DNA of 64,000 nucleotides from assembly GCF_003675875.1 (NCBI RefSeq), contig NZ_RCDI01000004.1, positions 372,001-436,000 of the forward strand, in the 5' to 3' direction. Made by a program: the position numbers and the translations under genes. The stretch is from Halostella limicola. Lineage in GTDB: Archaea > Halobacteriota > Halobacteria > Halobacteriales > Natronoarchaeaceae. The notes below the pieces were generated by a model. That model was given only the letters and a program-made list of their open reading frames with translations, made no database searches and had not been told where the DNA came from. Position 1 is the first letter of the stretch. Every line of letters begins with the position of its first letter. Positions 43,992 through 52,273 of the stretch are shown here, piece after piece.

Positions 43992-44189
43992 ACACGGAAA
44001 GCGGTTATCGGACGGATTAATGCTTGCGGTAGGCGACGGTTTCCGGACGGGTCCCGCGGCCAACAGAAGAGATCACCGACAGTCTTTGGACGGTTCCGCC
44101 CGTGACGAGTCTCGACGGTCGCTACGAGCGCCGTCCACAGTTACTGTGGCCGCCGGACCGACGCCGGGGCTCCTCGGGCGGGACGACGA

Positions 44190-45470
44190 TCAAGGCTGAC
44201 GCCGGGACAGTTCGACGACGCTGTCGGCGAGCAGGTCGACGCCGATGCCGAGGCTGCGCTCGTCCACGTCGAAGGTGGGCGTGTGGTGGTTCGTCGGATG
44301 GTCGGTGCCGACGACGAGGTAGGTCGCGAGGCCGCCCGACGACTGCACGCGCTCCATGAAGTACGTCGCGTCCTCGCTCGCGCCGAAGTCGGCGCTCGGG
44401 ACGACCGTGTCGACGCCCCGGACCCCCTCCGCAACCTCGCCGACGAGCGCCCGGAGTTCGGGGTCGCTATCGGCGCGGGGCGACTCGCTCGTCACCCTGA
44501 CCGTGACGTCGCAGTCGTGCATCTCGGCGGCGGCGTAGAGGACGCGTTCGAGTTCGGTCCTCGTGTACTCCATCAGCGCCGTCGTCTCGCCGCGGACCTC
44601 GCCTTTGAGCGTTATCTCCTCGGCGATGACGTTGCTCGCGGTGCCGCCCTCGACGCAGCCGAAGTTCACCCGGGTCATCCCGTCGGGGTGGCGCGGGATG
44701 GCGTAGGCGTTCTGCACCGCCGTCGCCATCGCCTGCATCGCGTTCGCCCCCTCGTTCGGCGCCTTCCCGGCGTGCGCGCTCGCGCCCTCGAACGTGGCGG
44801 TCAGGTGCGCCATCGCGAGCGGCTTCCGGACCCCCGCGACGATCGTCCCGGTCGGGTTCTCCAGACCGATGTGTAGCGCGAACAGGTAGTCGACGTCGTC
44901 GACGAGCCCGCTCTCGACCATTGGCTTGCCGCCGCCGGAGATCTCCTCCGCCGGCTGGAAGAACGCCTTGAACGTACCGGAGAACTCGCTTTCCTTCACC
45001 GCCTCGACCGTCCCGAGGGCGATGGCGGCGTGGGCGTCGTGGCCGCAGGCGTGCATGTAGCCGTCGTGTTCGGACCGAAAACCCTCGTCAGCCGGTCGGT
45101 GGCCGGGGTCGTCCGACTCCGCGAGCGAGATGCCGTCGAGGTCGACCCGGAGGCCGACGGTCGGTCCCTCCCCCTCGTCGAGCGTGGCGACGACGCCGGT
45201 GTGCCCGTCGGCGGTGCGCTCCAGAACGTCCCGGCGGACGTCTTCCCTGATCGCCCGGGCGAGCCACTCGTCCAGTTCGTCCTTCGAGGGCACCGCCATC
45301 CGCTCGTCCGCTGCGAGCGCCTCCTCGCCCACCGCGAGGTCGTCGACCCCGATCCGCTCCAGCTCGTCGACCACCCGCGCCGTGGTCCGCAGCTCGCACC
45401 ACCCGGGCTCCGGATGCCGGTGGAACTCCCGCCGCAGAGCCGACAGCCGGTTACGTACGTCGTGGGACAC
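44190..45470 (-). CDS. M20D amidohydrolase, candidate N-acetyl-diaminobutyrate deacetylase (copy 2)
   Basis: About 426 residues from the GTG at 45470; an ATG at 45497 would add nine. It is closely related to the protein at 34710 along its whole length: MHACGHDAHAAIAL, FFQPAEEISGGGKPM, SAHAGKAPNEGANAMQ, VPSADFGASEDATYFM and TDHPTNHHTPTFDVDERSL. All metal and catalytic motifs are intact. Two near-identical deacylases in one island suggest either two substrates (alpha- and gamma-N-acetyl isomers, or ectoine versus hydroxyectoine products) or a duplication under selection. The island motif is only weakly present upstream (GTATACAGTT near 45528). Confidence 0.82.
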   Translation of the reverse strand: MSHDVRNRLSALRREFHRHPEPGWCELRTTARVVDELERIGVDDLAVGEEALAADERMAVPSKDELDEWLARAIREDVRRDVLERTADGHTGVVATLDEGEGPTVGLRVDLDGISLAESDDPGHRPADEGFRSEHDGYMHACGHDAHAAIALGTVEAVKESEFSGTFKAFFQPAEEISGGGKPMVESGLVDDVDYLFALHIGLENPTGTIVAGVRKPLAMAHLTATFEGASAHAGKAPNEGANAMQAMATAVQNAYAIPRHPDGMTRVNFGCVEGGTASNVIAEEITLKGEVRGETTALMEYTRTELERVLYAAAEMHDCDVTVRVTSESPRADSDPELRALVGEVAEGVRGVDTVVPSADFGASEDATYFMERVQSSGGLATYLVVGTDHPTNHHTPTFDVDERSLGIGVDLLADSVVELSRRQP

Positions 45471-45608
45471 TTTCCCGGCCTTTCGGCGTGGAAGCACTTA
45501 ACGATAGTCGAATTTCGTATACAGTTCGTCCGGTATCGGTGTACGCATCGCCCCGGGCGCCGCAGCGGCGGAAGGTAGCCGGGAGCCGTCTCGTCGGCTT
45601 CGCCGCCG

Positions 45609-45997
45609 TCAGTCGAGGTACGCGACCGCGTCCATCTCGATCCGAACGTCGCCCGGGAGCCGCGACGCCTCGACGCAGACCCGCGCCGGCGGGTCGCCGT
45701 CGAACCGCGCGCCGTAGGCCTCGTTAATCCGCCCGTAGTCGTCTAAGTCCGCGAGATAGACGGTCACCTTGACCACGTCGTCGAGACCGTCGCCGCCGGC
45801 CTCGGCGACCACGGCGGCTACGTTGTCGAGCACCCGGTCCGTCTGGGCTTCGATGTTCCCGTCGACATCCTCGTCCGTCTCCGGGTCCACCGGACCGAGC
45901 CGGAGACGTAGAGCGTGTCCCCCGCGAGAACGCCCTGCGAGTAGGGGTTGTCGTTGCGCGGCGCGCCGTCCGCGACGATCCGGCGGGCGTCGCTCAC
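45609..45997 (-). pseudogene. ridA: RidA (YjgF/UK114) enamine/imine deaminase, frameshifted
   Basis: The gene begins at the GTG 45997, two bases after the aminotransferase stop, and reads VSDARRIVADGAPRNDNPYSQGVLAGDTLYVSGS. It then loses frame; PVDPETDEDVDGNIEAQTDRV to the end (VRIEMDAVAYLD) continues in another frame. One base (a C on the plus strand near 45895-45896) is missing where SGSGPVDPETD is expected. All RidA hallmarks are otherwise intact, including the Arg in ARVCVEASRLPGD. RidA hydrolyses reactive enamines from PLP dehydratases such as the one at 35987. Either a very recent inactivation or a sequencing error in a short run. Confidence 0.82.
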
Positions 45998-45999
45998 GG

Positions 46000-47382
46000 T
46001 CAGGTCGACCCCGTCGCCTCGGCGGTGACGTGCTCGATCGCGTCGACGACCACGTCGAGCGCCGTCTCGGCCAGGTCGTGGGTGATCACGAGCGGCGGGA
46101 GCAGGCGCAGGACGTTGCCGTGCCGACCCGCGGTCCAGACCAGCACGCCGCGCTCGAAGCAGTACTGCTGGACGGCGTCGACGGCGTCGCCGTCCGGGTG
46201 GCCGTCCGCGTCGACGAACTCCGCGCCGATGAAGAGACCGCGGCCGCGGACCTCCGCGAGGCGGTCGGTCGTCGCGTCGACCTCGCTCAAGCGGTCACGG
46301 ATGTACTCGCCGACCTCCCGGGCGTGCGAGAGGAGGTCGTGCGCCTGAATGTACTCGATGGCTCGGAGGCCGGCCCGCATCCCGACGACGTGACCGCGGT
46401 ACGTCCCCGCGTGGTCGCCGGACCCCCAGGTGTCCAGTTCCTCCTTGTAAATCGTCGCCGACAGCGGGAACCCGACGCCGCCGAGCGCTTTCGCCGTGGT
46501 CATCGCGTCCGGCGTGACGCCTTCCCAGTCGCAGGCCCACCACTCGCCGGAGCGGCCGAGGCCGCTCTGTATCTCGTCGAAGACCAGAGGGAGCCCGTTG
46601 TCGTCCGCGATGTCGCGCAGCCCCTGCAGGAACCCCTCCGGGGGCGTGACGACGCCGCCCTCCCCCTGAATGGGCTCGACGAAGATGCCGGCGGGGTTGG
46701 AGAGGCCGCCGTACGGGTCCTCCACGATCGCTTGAACCTCCTCGAGGGCGTGGTCGACCGCCTCCTGCGGCTCCTTCCCCTGCGCGAACGGATGCGGGTA
46801 CGGGGCGTGGACCGCGTCCGAGAGCAGCGGCGTGTAGTGACCCTTGAACTTCTTGTTGCCGGTGAGCGTCATCGCACCGGGCGTCGCGCCGTGATACGCC
46901 CCGCGGAAGGCGATCAGGCCGTCGCCACCGGTGTTGTACTTCGCGAGCTTGATCGACGCCTCGACGGCGTCGCTCCCGGTCGGCCCGCCGAAGACGACGC
47001 GGCTGTCCCCCCGCAGCCCGCTCGGGGCGATCTCGTCGAGCTTCTCGATGAGGTCGAGGCGAGCCTCGCTCGGGAAGTCCACCGTGTGGACGAGCTTGTC
47101 GGCCTGCTCGTGGACGGCTTCGAGCACGTACGGGTTCGCGTGGCCGACGTTCAGAACGCCGATGCCGGCAAAGAGGTCGATGAAGGTGTTGCCGTCGGCA
47201 TCCCGCACCGTCGCGCCCTTCCCCTCCTCGAAGGCGATCGGGATGTCCTCGGGGTACGCGACCGCGCTGCTGTCTATCTCCCGCTGCTTCTGCAGGAGCT
47301 GCTCGGTTTTCGGTCCGGGGACGTTGTCAACGTCCGGCGCATCATCGTAGTGGAGTTCCTCGATCGGTGGTCCTGCGGTCAT
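46000..47382 (-). CDS. Class III PLP aminotransferase (candidate diaminobutyrate/GABA-type transaminase, copy 2)
   Basis: 460 residues from the ATG at 47382, which is about 27 bp from a TATA-like CTATTTATTAG; an ATG at 47394 is possible. Motifs: [18 protein letters not shown] near 112, [33 protein letters not shown] and the PLP Lys in [10 protein letters not shown]. The [17 protein letters not shown] segment resembles GABA, diaminobutyrate and DoeD-type transaminases. Being in an operon with ridA and under the island motif (47439), it is the better candidate for the diaminobutyrate step; the other copy may serve a different amine. Confidence 0.85.
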   Translation of the reverse strand: MTAGPPIEELHYDDAPDVDNVPGPKTEQLLQKQREIDSSAVAYPEDIPIAFEEGKGATVRDADGNTFIDLFAGIGVLNVGHANPYVLEAVHEQADKLVHTVDFPSEARLDLIEKLDEIAPSGLRGDSRVVFGGPTGSDAVEASIKLAKYNTGGDGLIAFRGAYHGATPGAMTLTGNKKFKGHYTPLLSDAVHAPYPHPFAQGKEPQEAVDHALEEVQAIVEDPYGGLSNPAGIFVEPIQGEGGVVTPPEGFLQGLRDIADDNGLPLVFDEIQSGLGRSGEWWACDWEGVTPDAMTTAKALGGVGFPLSATIYKEELDTWGSGDHAGTYRGHVVGMRAGLRAIEYIQAHDLLSHAREVGEYIRDRLSEVDATTDRLAEVRGRGLFIGAEFVDADGHPDGDAVDAVQQYCFERGVLVWTAGRHGNVLRLLPPLVITHDLAETALDVVVDAIEHVTAEATGST

Positions 47383-48587
47383 ACCTGACACCATGTGAAA
47401 CGCTAATAAATAGCTTATCCACAATAACCATATAATACGTACACAGTTACTGAGTTAGTTCGCTCTGTATGTCCCAGAAGGGCGAGTAAACGTGTTGCGA
47501 ACGCCACTGTCTCGGTCACCCGACTGATCGTTACACGCAGAACCTCCGGATACCCACCGCCGGGCGCCGTCGAAGTAGTAATCGACCGGTTGTTTGAACG
47601 TTCTCGATCGTTCCCCTAGCGAGTGGTTGGGAATGGCCTTCTCGGATCGGCCATCGTAATTATTTTATTTATTATTATATCTCTAACGAGTGGTATGATT
47701 TACACATCTGGAAACGTTCCATTTTAATCTAATCAGGTATATAATATATAAATGGGATTGTACTGCGCCCCTAGTTTACGCTACAATACATATGAAATCC
47801 TTTTTCCGTAAATGAGCAGTTGTGGTCGCATATTCGATAGCTATAAATAACATATATTATTTTTATATTTTAATTTATAATTTATATAAGTATAGTACGG
47901 AGTCTCAGACTTTGCAGACCTCACTATCCAGCCGTGAAAATAGCACGTGTGGAGTAGGAAATGATTGACAGATACATATTATAGAAATACCTCAATAACG
48001 GCCCGAACACGTGAACTGCCGCGAGATCGGATCCCGGAGACTCTAGCTCTACGACGCGCTCCGAGGCCATCGAATAGGACGAGCCCGACGATGGCCGGAC
48101 ACGTCGGGCGATACGACTGCGTTATCGCCATCCGTACCCGGACAACTCTATTCCTCCCCTGGACGATGATCGGTTCGATGATGGACCCCTGGTGGGGAAC
48201 TGCTCCCCGAGCGCCCATGATCGCCAGCTCGCCGCGGTTGATCGTAGTAACCACCGCCGGTCGCCCGCTAGTCGCGACCTGGACAGGAGCGGGACCGACA
48301 ACGGGGAGGACGCTCCCGATTTCCCGGCGGCTGCGTCGCTACGGGAGAAATACCCGACGCGTTACCGGTGGGGCGCCTGGGCTCTCTTCGGAGATACCGG
48401 GCCGAGGAGTGCTTACGAAGCGGAATCGGGCCTCCGCGTCCGCTCGATAATACGATCGTAACCGATCCGTGGCAGTAAACGGTCTATGACACTTATTCCA
48501 GTCCCCGAGAAAGCGCATGGTCGGGACTTGGCGTTCCGGGCGGTATACCGCATCGTCGCGGCCGTCCGGGAAGGCTCAAGGAGGACC
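47383..48587. other. Long AT-rich region without genes
   Basis: 1205 bp. The part 47640-47990 is extremely AT-rich for this genome (ATTATTTTATTTATTATTAT, TTTATATTTTAATTTATAAT). From 48000 to 48580 the DNA is GC-rich again, but the frames there (for example 47965-48450 plus or 47979-48254 minus) have compositions unlike haloarchaeal proteins, so I call no gene. It may be a relic insertion, a divergent promoter region, or a structural/replication-related AT-rich element. Confidence 0.5.
47439..47452 (+). promoter_or_regulatory. Shared island motif, site 5, upstream of the second aminotransferase operon
   Basis: GTACACAGTTACTG fits the motif best of all five. It lies 57 bp before the start codon and about 25 bp upstream of the TATA-like element, an activator-like position, unlike the start-codon overlap at 41341. 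Confidence 0.62.
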
Positions 48588-50342
48588 ATGGACCACAAGG
48601 ACGAAACAACCGACGAGGGCACAGAACGACGCGCCGCGGCGGCGACGCGCCGCACGGTACTCTCAGTCGCCGCCGTCGGCGGCCCCTACGCGATGTTCGC
48701 CGGCGTCCACCGATCGACCGACCAGGAGAGCGCTCGGATCGAGCTCGGCGGCGAAACGCCCGGGTGGGTCGGCAGAGCGCCCGCCGACATCGAGGGCGAG
48801 ACGAACCCGACGCTGACGCTGACCGCCGGCGAGACGTACGAGCTCGTCTGGGAGAACGTCGACGGAGCGCCGCACAACGTCGTTATCGTGGACGGCGAGG
48901 GCTCCGAACTCGTCCGGAGCGAGATCATCAGCGAACAGGGCACGACCCAGACCGTCGAGTTCACGGCGAGCGAGGAGATGGCGGAGTACTACTGCGAGGT
49001 GCATCCGAACACGATGCACGGCGACGTCGCGGTAGAAGCCGAAACGACGGCAGAATCCGCCGTAGAAACGTCCGAAGGGGAAACCGACGAGGAAGAGGAG
49101 GAACTGGAACGACCGACGTTCGATCCGGACGTGGTCGAGGAACACCAGGGAGACGTGGCGACGATCGCCGTCTCCCTCGGCGATTACGACCGGTGCGACG
49201 TGGTCATCGGGTCACAGGAACTGAACTACAAGGTCGGATTCACCGCCATCGACGGCGTCGCCGCCGAGGAGGACGGAGACGGCCAAGGCGGTGAAGACGC
49301 CGCGAGCGGCGACGGAGCAGGGGACGGCGGCGACGAAGAACAGGCGGGAAGCGACGGACAACAAGACAGCAGCGACGGACAACAGGACGGTAGCGATAGC
49401 GGACAGGACGACGGCGACGCCGTCGAGGCCGACGGCGTGGTGAAGATAGCATTCGATTCCTTCGTCGCTGGGCGAGGGGACGAGTCCGGGATCAGGGCGG
49501 TGAACGAGGGGGATCGGATCCGAAACTACGAGCATGCGACCCCGGAACTTCCGTCACCCCTTGATCCAACTGCCTACCCGCTCGAGGCGTACGTCGAGGG
49601 GGAGTTAACGGCCTACGGCGCGTTGCTGCTGCAGCCCCGCGAGACGGTGGATGCGACCCCGGGGGTGGCACCGGACGGGTCGAGTCCCTCGTCATCGGAC
49701 GACTTCCCCGACCACGTCACTCGGCGCGAAGAGGTCGCGACGGGCGACTGGGCGGTAGTCGAAGTCGAGGCGTCGGGACTGTACGCCACGCTCGACGATA
49801 TCTCGGCGTTCGACGACGAATCGCTGGGATACGAGCTGAACATCGTACGGACCGACGTACCCAACCGCCGCGACACGATCCCGCTGGAGGAGGTCAGCGT
49901 CGTCACGGACGCCGAGAACGATCGCTTCTTCGTCGTCGCGGATACGGACTCACTCCAAATCGGCGCGGTCTACGAGACGATGTTCACCATCACGGACGCC
50001 AACCCGTACGTGCCCGACGGCGAGAGCGAGAGCGTTTCGACGTCGTTCACCGTCGTCGAACGGAGCGTCTCCTTCGACATCGACGGGGACGCGCTGACGG
50101 TGCCGCCGTCGGAAACGGAACTCACCGGGACGGCGTCGGTCGCACCCGGAACGCCTCTCACGGTGATGGTGGCAAGCACTCAAGAGATCCATCTCCGGGA
50201 AGCGGTACAGACCACGGTCGAAGAGGACGGCACGTGGGCCGCGACCGTCGACTTCTCCCGCTACGTTCCCGGTATGCGGTTCGTCGCGACCGTGCCCGAG
50301 TTGGACGCCAGGGTGGAAGGGGAGGTCGTGTCGGGGGAATAA
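48588..50342 (+). CDS. Exported cupredoxin-BGTF surface protein
   Basis: 584 residues. A Tat-like segment (ATRRTVLSVAAVGG) at residue 25 directs export. Residues about 70-150 form a halocyanin-like cupredoxin with ligands in GAPHNVVIVDG (His), EYYCEVHPNTMHG (Cys, His, Met). A BGTF-type surface domain starts near PTFDPDVVEEHQGDVATIAV. It is interrupted by a 45-residue Gly/Ser/Asp/Gln insert and followed by repeats and a C-terminal beta domain. No transmembrane anchor is obvious. The start ATG 48588 is preceded by AAGGAGGACC, an unusually strong ribosome site here. It could be an electron-transfer or copper-binding envelope protein. Confidence 0.82.
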   Translation: MDHKDETTDEGTERRAAAATRRTVLSVAAVGGPYAMFAGVHRSTDQESARIELGGETPGWVGRAPADIEGETNPTLTLTAGETYELVWENVDGAPHNVVIVDGEGSELVRSEIISEQGTTQTVEFTASEEMAEYYCEVHPNTMHGDVAVEAETTAESAVETSEGETDEEEEELERPTFDPDVVEEHQGDVATIAVSLGDYDRCDVVIGSQELNYKVGFTAIDGVAAEEDGDGQGGEDAASGDGAGDGGDEEQAGSDGQQDSSDGQQDGSDSGQDDGDAVEADGVVKIAFDSFVAGRGDESGIRAVNEGDRIRNYEHATPELPSPLDPTAYPLEAYVEGELTAYGALLLQPRETVDATPGVAPDGSSPSSSDDFPDHVTRREEVATGDWAVVEVEASGLYATLDDISAFDDESLGYELNIVRTDVPNRRDTIPLEEVSVVTDAENDRFFVVADTDSLQIGAVYETMFTITDANPYVPDGESESVSTSFTVVERSVSFDIDGDALTVPPSETELTGTASVAPGTPLTVMVASTQEIHLREAVQTTVEEDGTWAATVDFSRYVPGMRFVATVPELDARVEGEVVSGE

Positions 50343-50401
50343 ACTATTGGCGACGTTATCCTCTGGCGCGGCCGAGACGACTGCGATCAGCCGATAGTGA
50401 T

Positions 50402-50453
50402 TAGTATTACTGTTCAGTTTCACCAGCCAGTGTAACTAAGCAGTATTATCGGT
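50402..50453. repeat. Iteron array C: four 13-bp units like those of the partition locus
   Basis: Units in 13-bp register from 50402 are TAGTATTACTGTT, CAGTTTCACCAGC, CAGTGTAACTAAG and CAGTATTATCGGT. They share the CAGT-N3-A(C/T) core and period with arrays A and B, 25 kb away. The array ends 14 bp before the TATA-like TATAAAAA (50468-50475) of the acyl-CoA synthetase. Confidence 0.7.
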
Positions 50454-50527
50454 GAGGACCCCCCTACTATAAAAACGCTATTTTCGGTTCAAAATTTATG
50501 TGTATCCTCGTGGTAAGTGGCTTCGAA

Positions 50528-52201
50528 ATGGTCTCCGAACACAACCTACAAGATTACGAGGACGCACGGGGGAGCTTCTCCTGGGACGACCTGTACGACG
50601 CGGCCGACTGGGACGCGCCGGAACGACTGAACGTCGCCCACGAGACGGTCGACCGCCACGCCGAGGACCGGTCGAAGGTCGCGCTGTACTACCACGGAAC
50701 CGACGGGGAGCGCGAGACCGTCACGTTCTGGGAGCTGTCTGAGCGGTCGAACCGGTTCGCGAACGTCCTCGACGACCTGATCGACGAGGGCGACAGGGTG
50801 TTCTCCTACATGCCGCGGGTCCCGGAGCACTACGTCGCCATGATCGGGACGCTCAAGCGCGGCGCGGTGTGGGGGTCAGTCAACGAGCGGTTCGGACCGG
50901 ACGGCATCGCCTATCGCCTGGACGACTGCGACGCGAAGGTCGTCGTCACCACGCCGGAGAACCGCGACACCGTCGGGGAGGCGCTCGAAGACGCTCCGTC
51001 CGTCGAACACGTGATCGTGGTCAGCGACGATGGCACCGGAGTCCGGCCGGGCGATCTGAGCTACCACGGCGTCGTCGACGCCGCGGACCGCGAGTACGAC
51101 GCCGCCGAGACCGGCGGCGAGGACGACGCGCTCCTGTACTACACCTCGGGAACGACCGGTCCCGCGAAGGGCGTGTTGCACAAACAGCGGTGGGTCGCCG
51201 GCGTCGCGGCCACCCAGAAGTACGCCGTCGACCTGCAGGAGGGCGACCTCTACTGGTCGACCGGCGACCTCGGCTGGCTCACCGGAGCGATCAACACCCT
51301 CGGGGCGTGGTTCTGGGGCGCGTCGCTTTTTACCTACGAGGGCGAGTTCGACTCCGAGACGTGGGCCGACCTCCTCGACGAGTACCCGATCACGGTGCTG
51401 TTCTCGGTGCCGACCGCGTACCGCATGCTCCGGACCGACGACGAGGTGCTGTCGGACGCGTCGCTCGACCTCCGGCACGCGCTCTCGATCGGCGAGCCCC
51501 TCAGCGCCGGCGTCGTTGAGTGGGGCGAGGACACCCTCGGCGTGACCATCCACGACACCTACGGACAGACGGAGACGGGCAACATGATCATCAACAACTA
51601 CCCCTCGATGGAGGTCAAACCGGGGTCGATGGGGAAGCCGCTCCCCGGCATCGAGGCCGCCGTGGTCGATCCCGACGCCGGCGAGCGCCTGCCGCCGGGC
51701 GAGACCGGCGAGATCGCCCAGCGCGGCGACTACCCCTGCTTCTTCGCCGAATACTGGCAGAAGCCGGACAAGACCGCGGACTGCTTCGTCGACGGGCCGG
51801 ACGGCGAGTGGTACCTCTCGGGCGACCTCGCGCACACGGACGAGGACGGCTACTTCTGGTTCGAGGGCCGGGCCGACGACGTGATCATCTCCTCCGGCTA
51901 CCGGATCGGCCCCTTCGAGGTGGAGTCCTCGCTGGGCGAACACCCGGCGGTCGCCGAGGGCGCGGTCGTCCCGAAGCCCGACGAGCAGCGGGGGACCATC
52001 GTGAAGGCGTACGTCACCCTCACCGAGGACTACGAGCCCTCGGAGTCGCTCGTCGAGGAGATCCAGACCCACGTCAAGGAGGACCTCGCGGCCCACGAGT
52101 ACCCCCGGGAGATCGAGTTCGTCGAGGAGCTCCCCAAGACCGTCACCGGGAAGATCCGGCGGACGGAACTGCGCGACCGGACCGAGGACCCGACCAGTTA
52201 G
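50528..52201 (+). CDS. AMP-forming acyl-CoA synthetase (acetyl/medium-chain type)
   Basis: 557 residues from MVSEHNLQDYEDA. ANL motifs in order: YYTSGTTGPAKGVLHK (P-loop, near 207), TYGQTETG, WYLSGDLAHTDEDGY, DDVIISSGYRIGPFEVE, and the adenylation Lys in PKTVTGKIRR. It makes acyl-CoA, AMP and PPi from a short or medium carboxylic acid. An upstream in-frame ATG at 50498 is 24 bp from the TATA-like TATAAAAA, so a leaderless start adding ten residues is possible. Its promoter carries the partition-type iterons, which could place it under the ParA-partner system or simply mark a nearby centromere-like site. Confidence 0.87.
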   Translation: MVSEHNLQDYEDARGSFSWDDLYDAADWDAPERLNVAHETVDRHAEDRSKVALYYHGTDGERETVTFWELSERSNRFANVLDDLIDEGDRVFSYMPRVPEHYVAMIGTLKRGAVWGSVNERFGPDGIAYRLDDCDAKVVVTTPENRDTVGEALEDAPSVEHVIVVSDDGTGVRPGDLSYHGVVDAADREYDAAETGGEDDALLYYTSGTTGPAKGVLHKQRWVAGVAATQKYAVDLQEGDLYWSTGDLGWLTGAINTLGAWFWGASLFTYEGEFDSETWADLLDEYPITVLFSVPTAYRMLRTDDEVLSDASLDLRHALSIGEPLSAGVVEWGEDTLGVTIHDTYGQTETGNMIINNYPSMEVKPGSMGKPLPGIEAAVVDPDAGERLPPGETGEIAQRGDYPCFFAEYWQKPDKTADCFVDGPDGEWYLSGDLAHTDEDGYFWFEGRADDVIISSGYRIGPFEVESSLGEHPAVAEGAVVPKPDEQRGTIVKAYVTLTEDYEPSESLVEEIQTHVKEDLAAHEYPREIEFVEELPKTVTGKIRRTELRDRTEDPTS

Positions 52202-52273
52202 GCGCGTCCGGATCGTCACCGGTCCTCCCTGACGGCCGAACCCCGTCGGGGGCCTCGGCGCGACCGACGCGGT

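Noticed and set aside
47965-48450. Possible protein in the gene-free region
   Set aside because: Ser/Arg/Thr-rich composition, low acidity and no recognisable motif; no promoter or ribosome site at its start.
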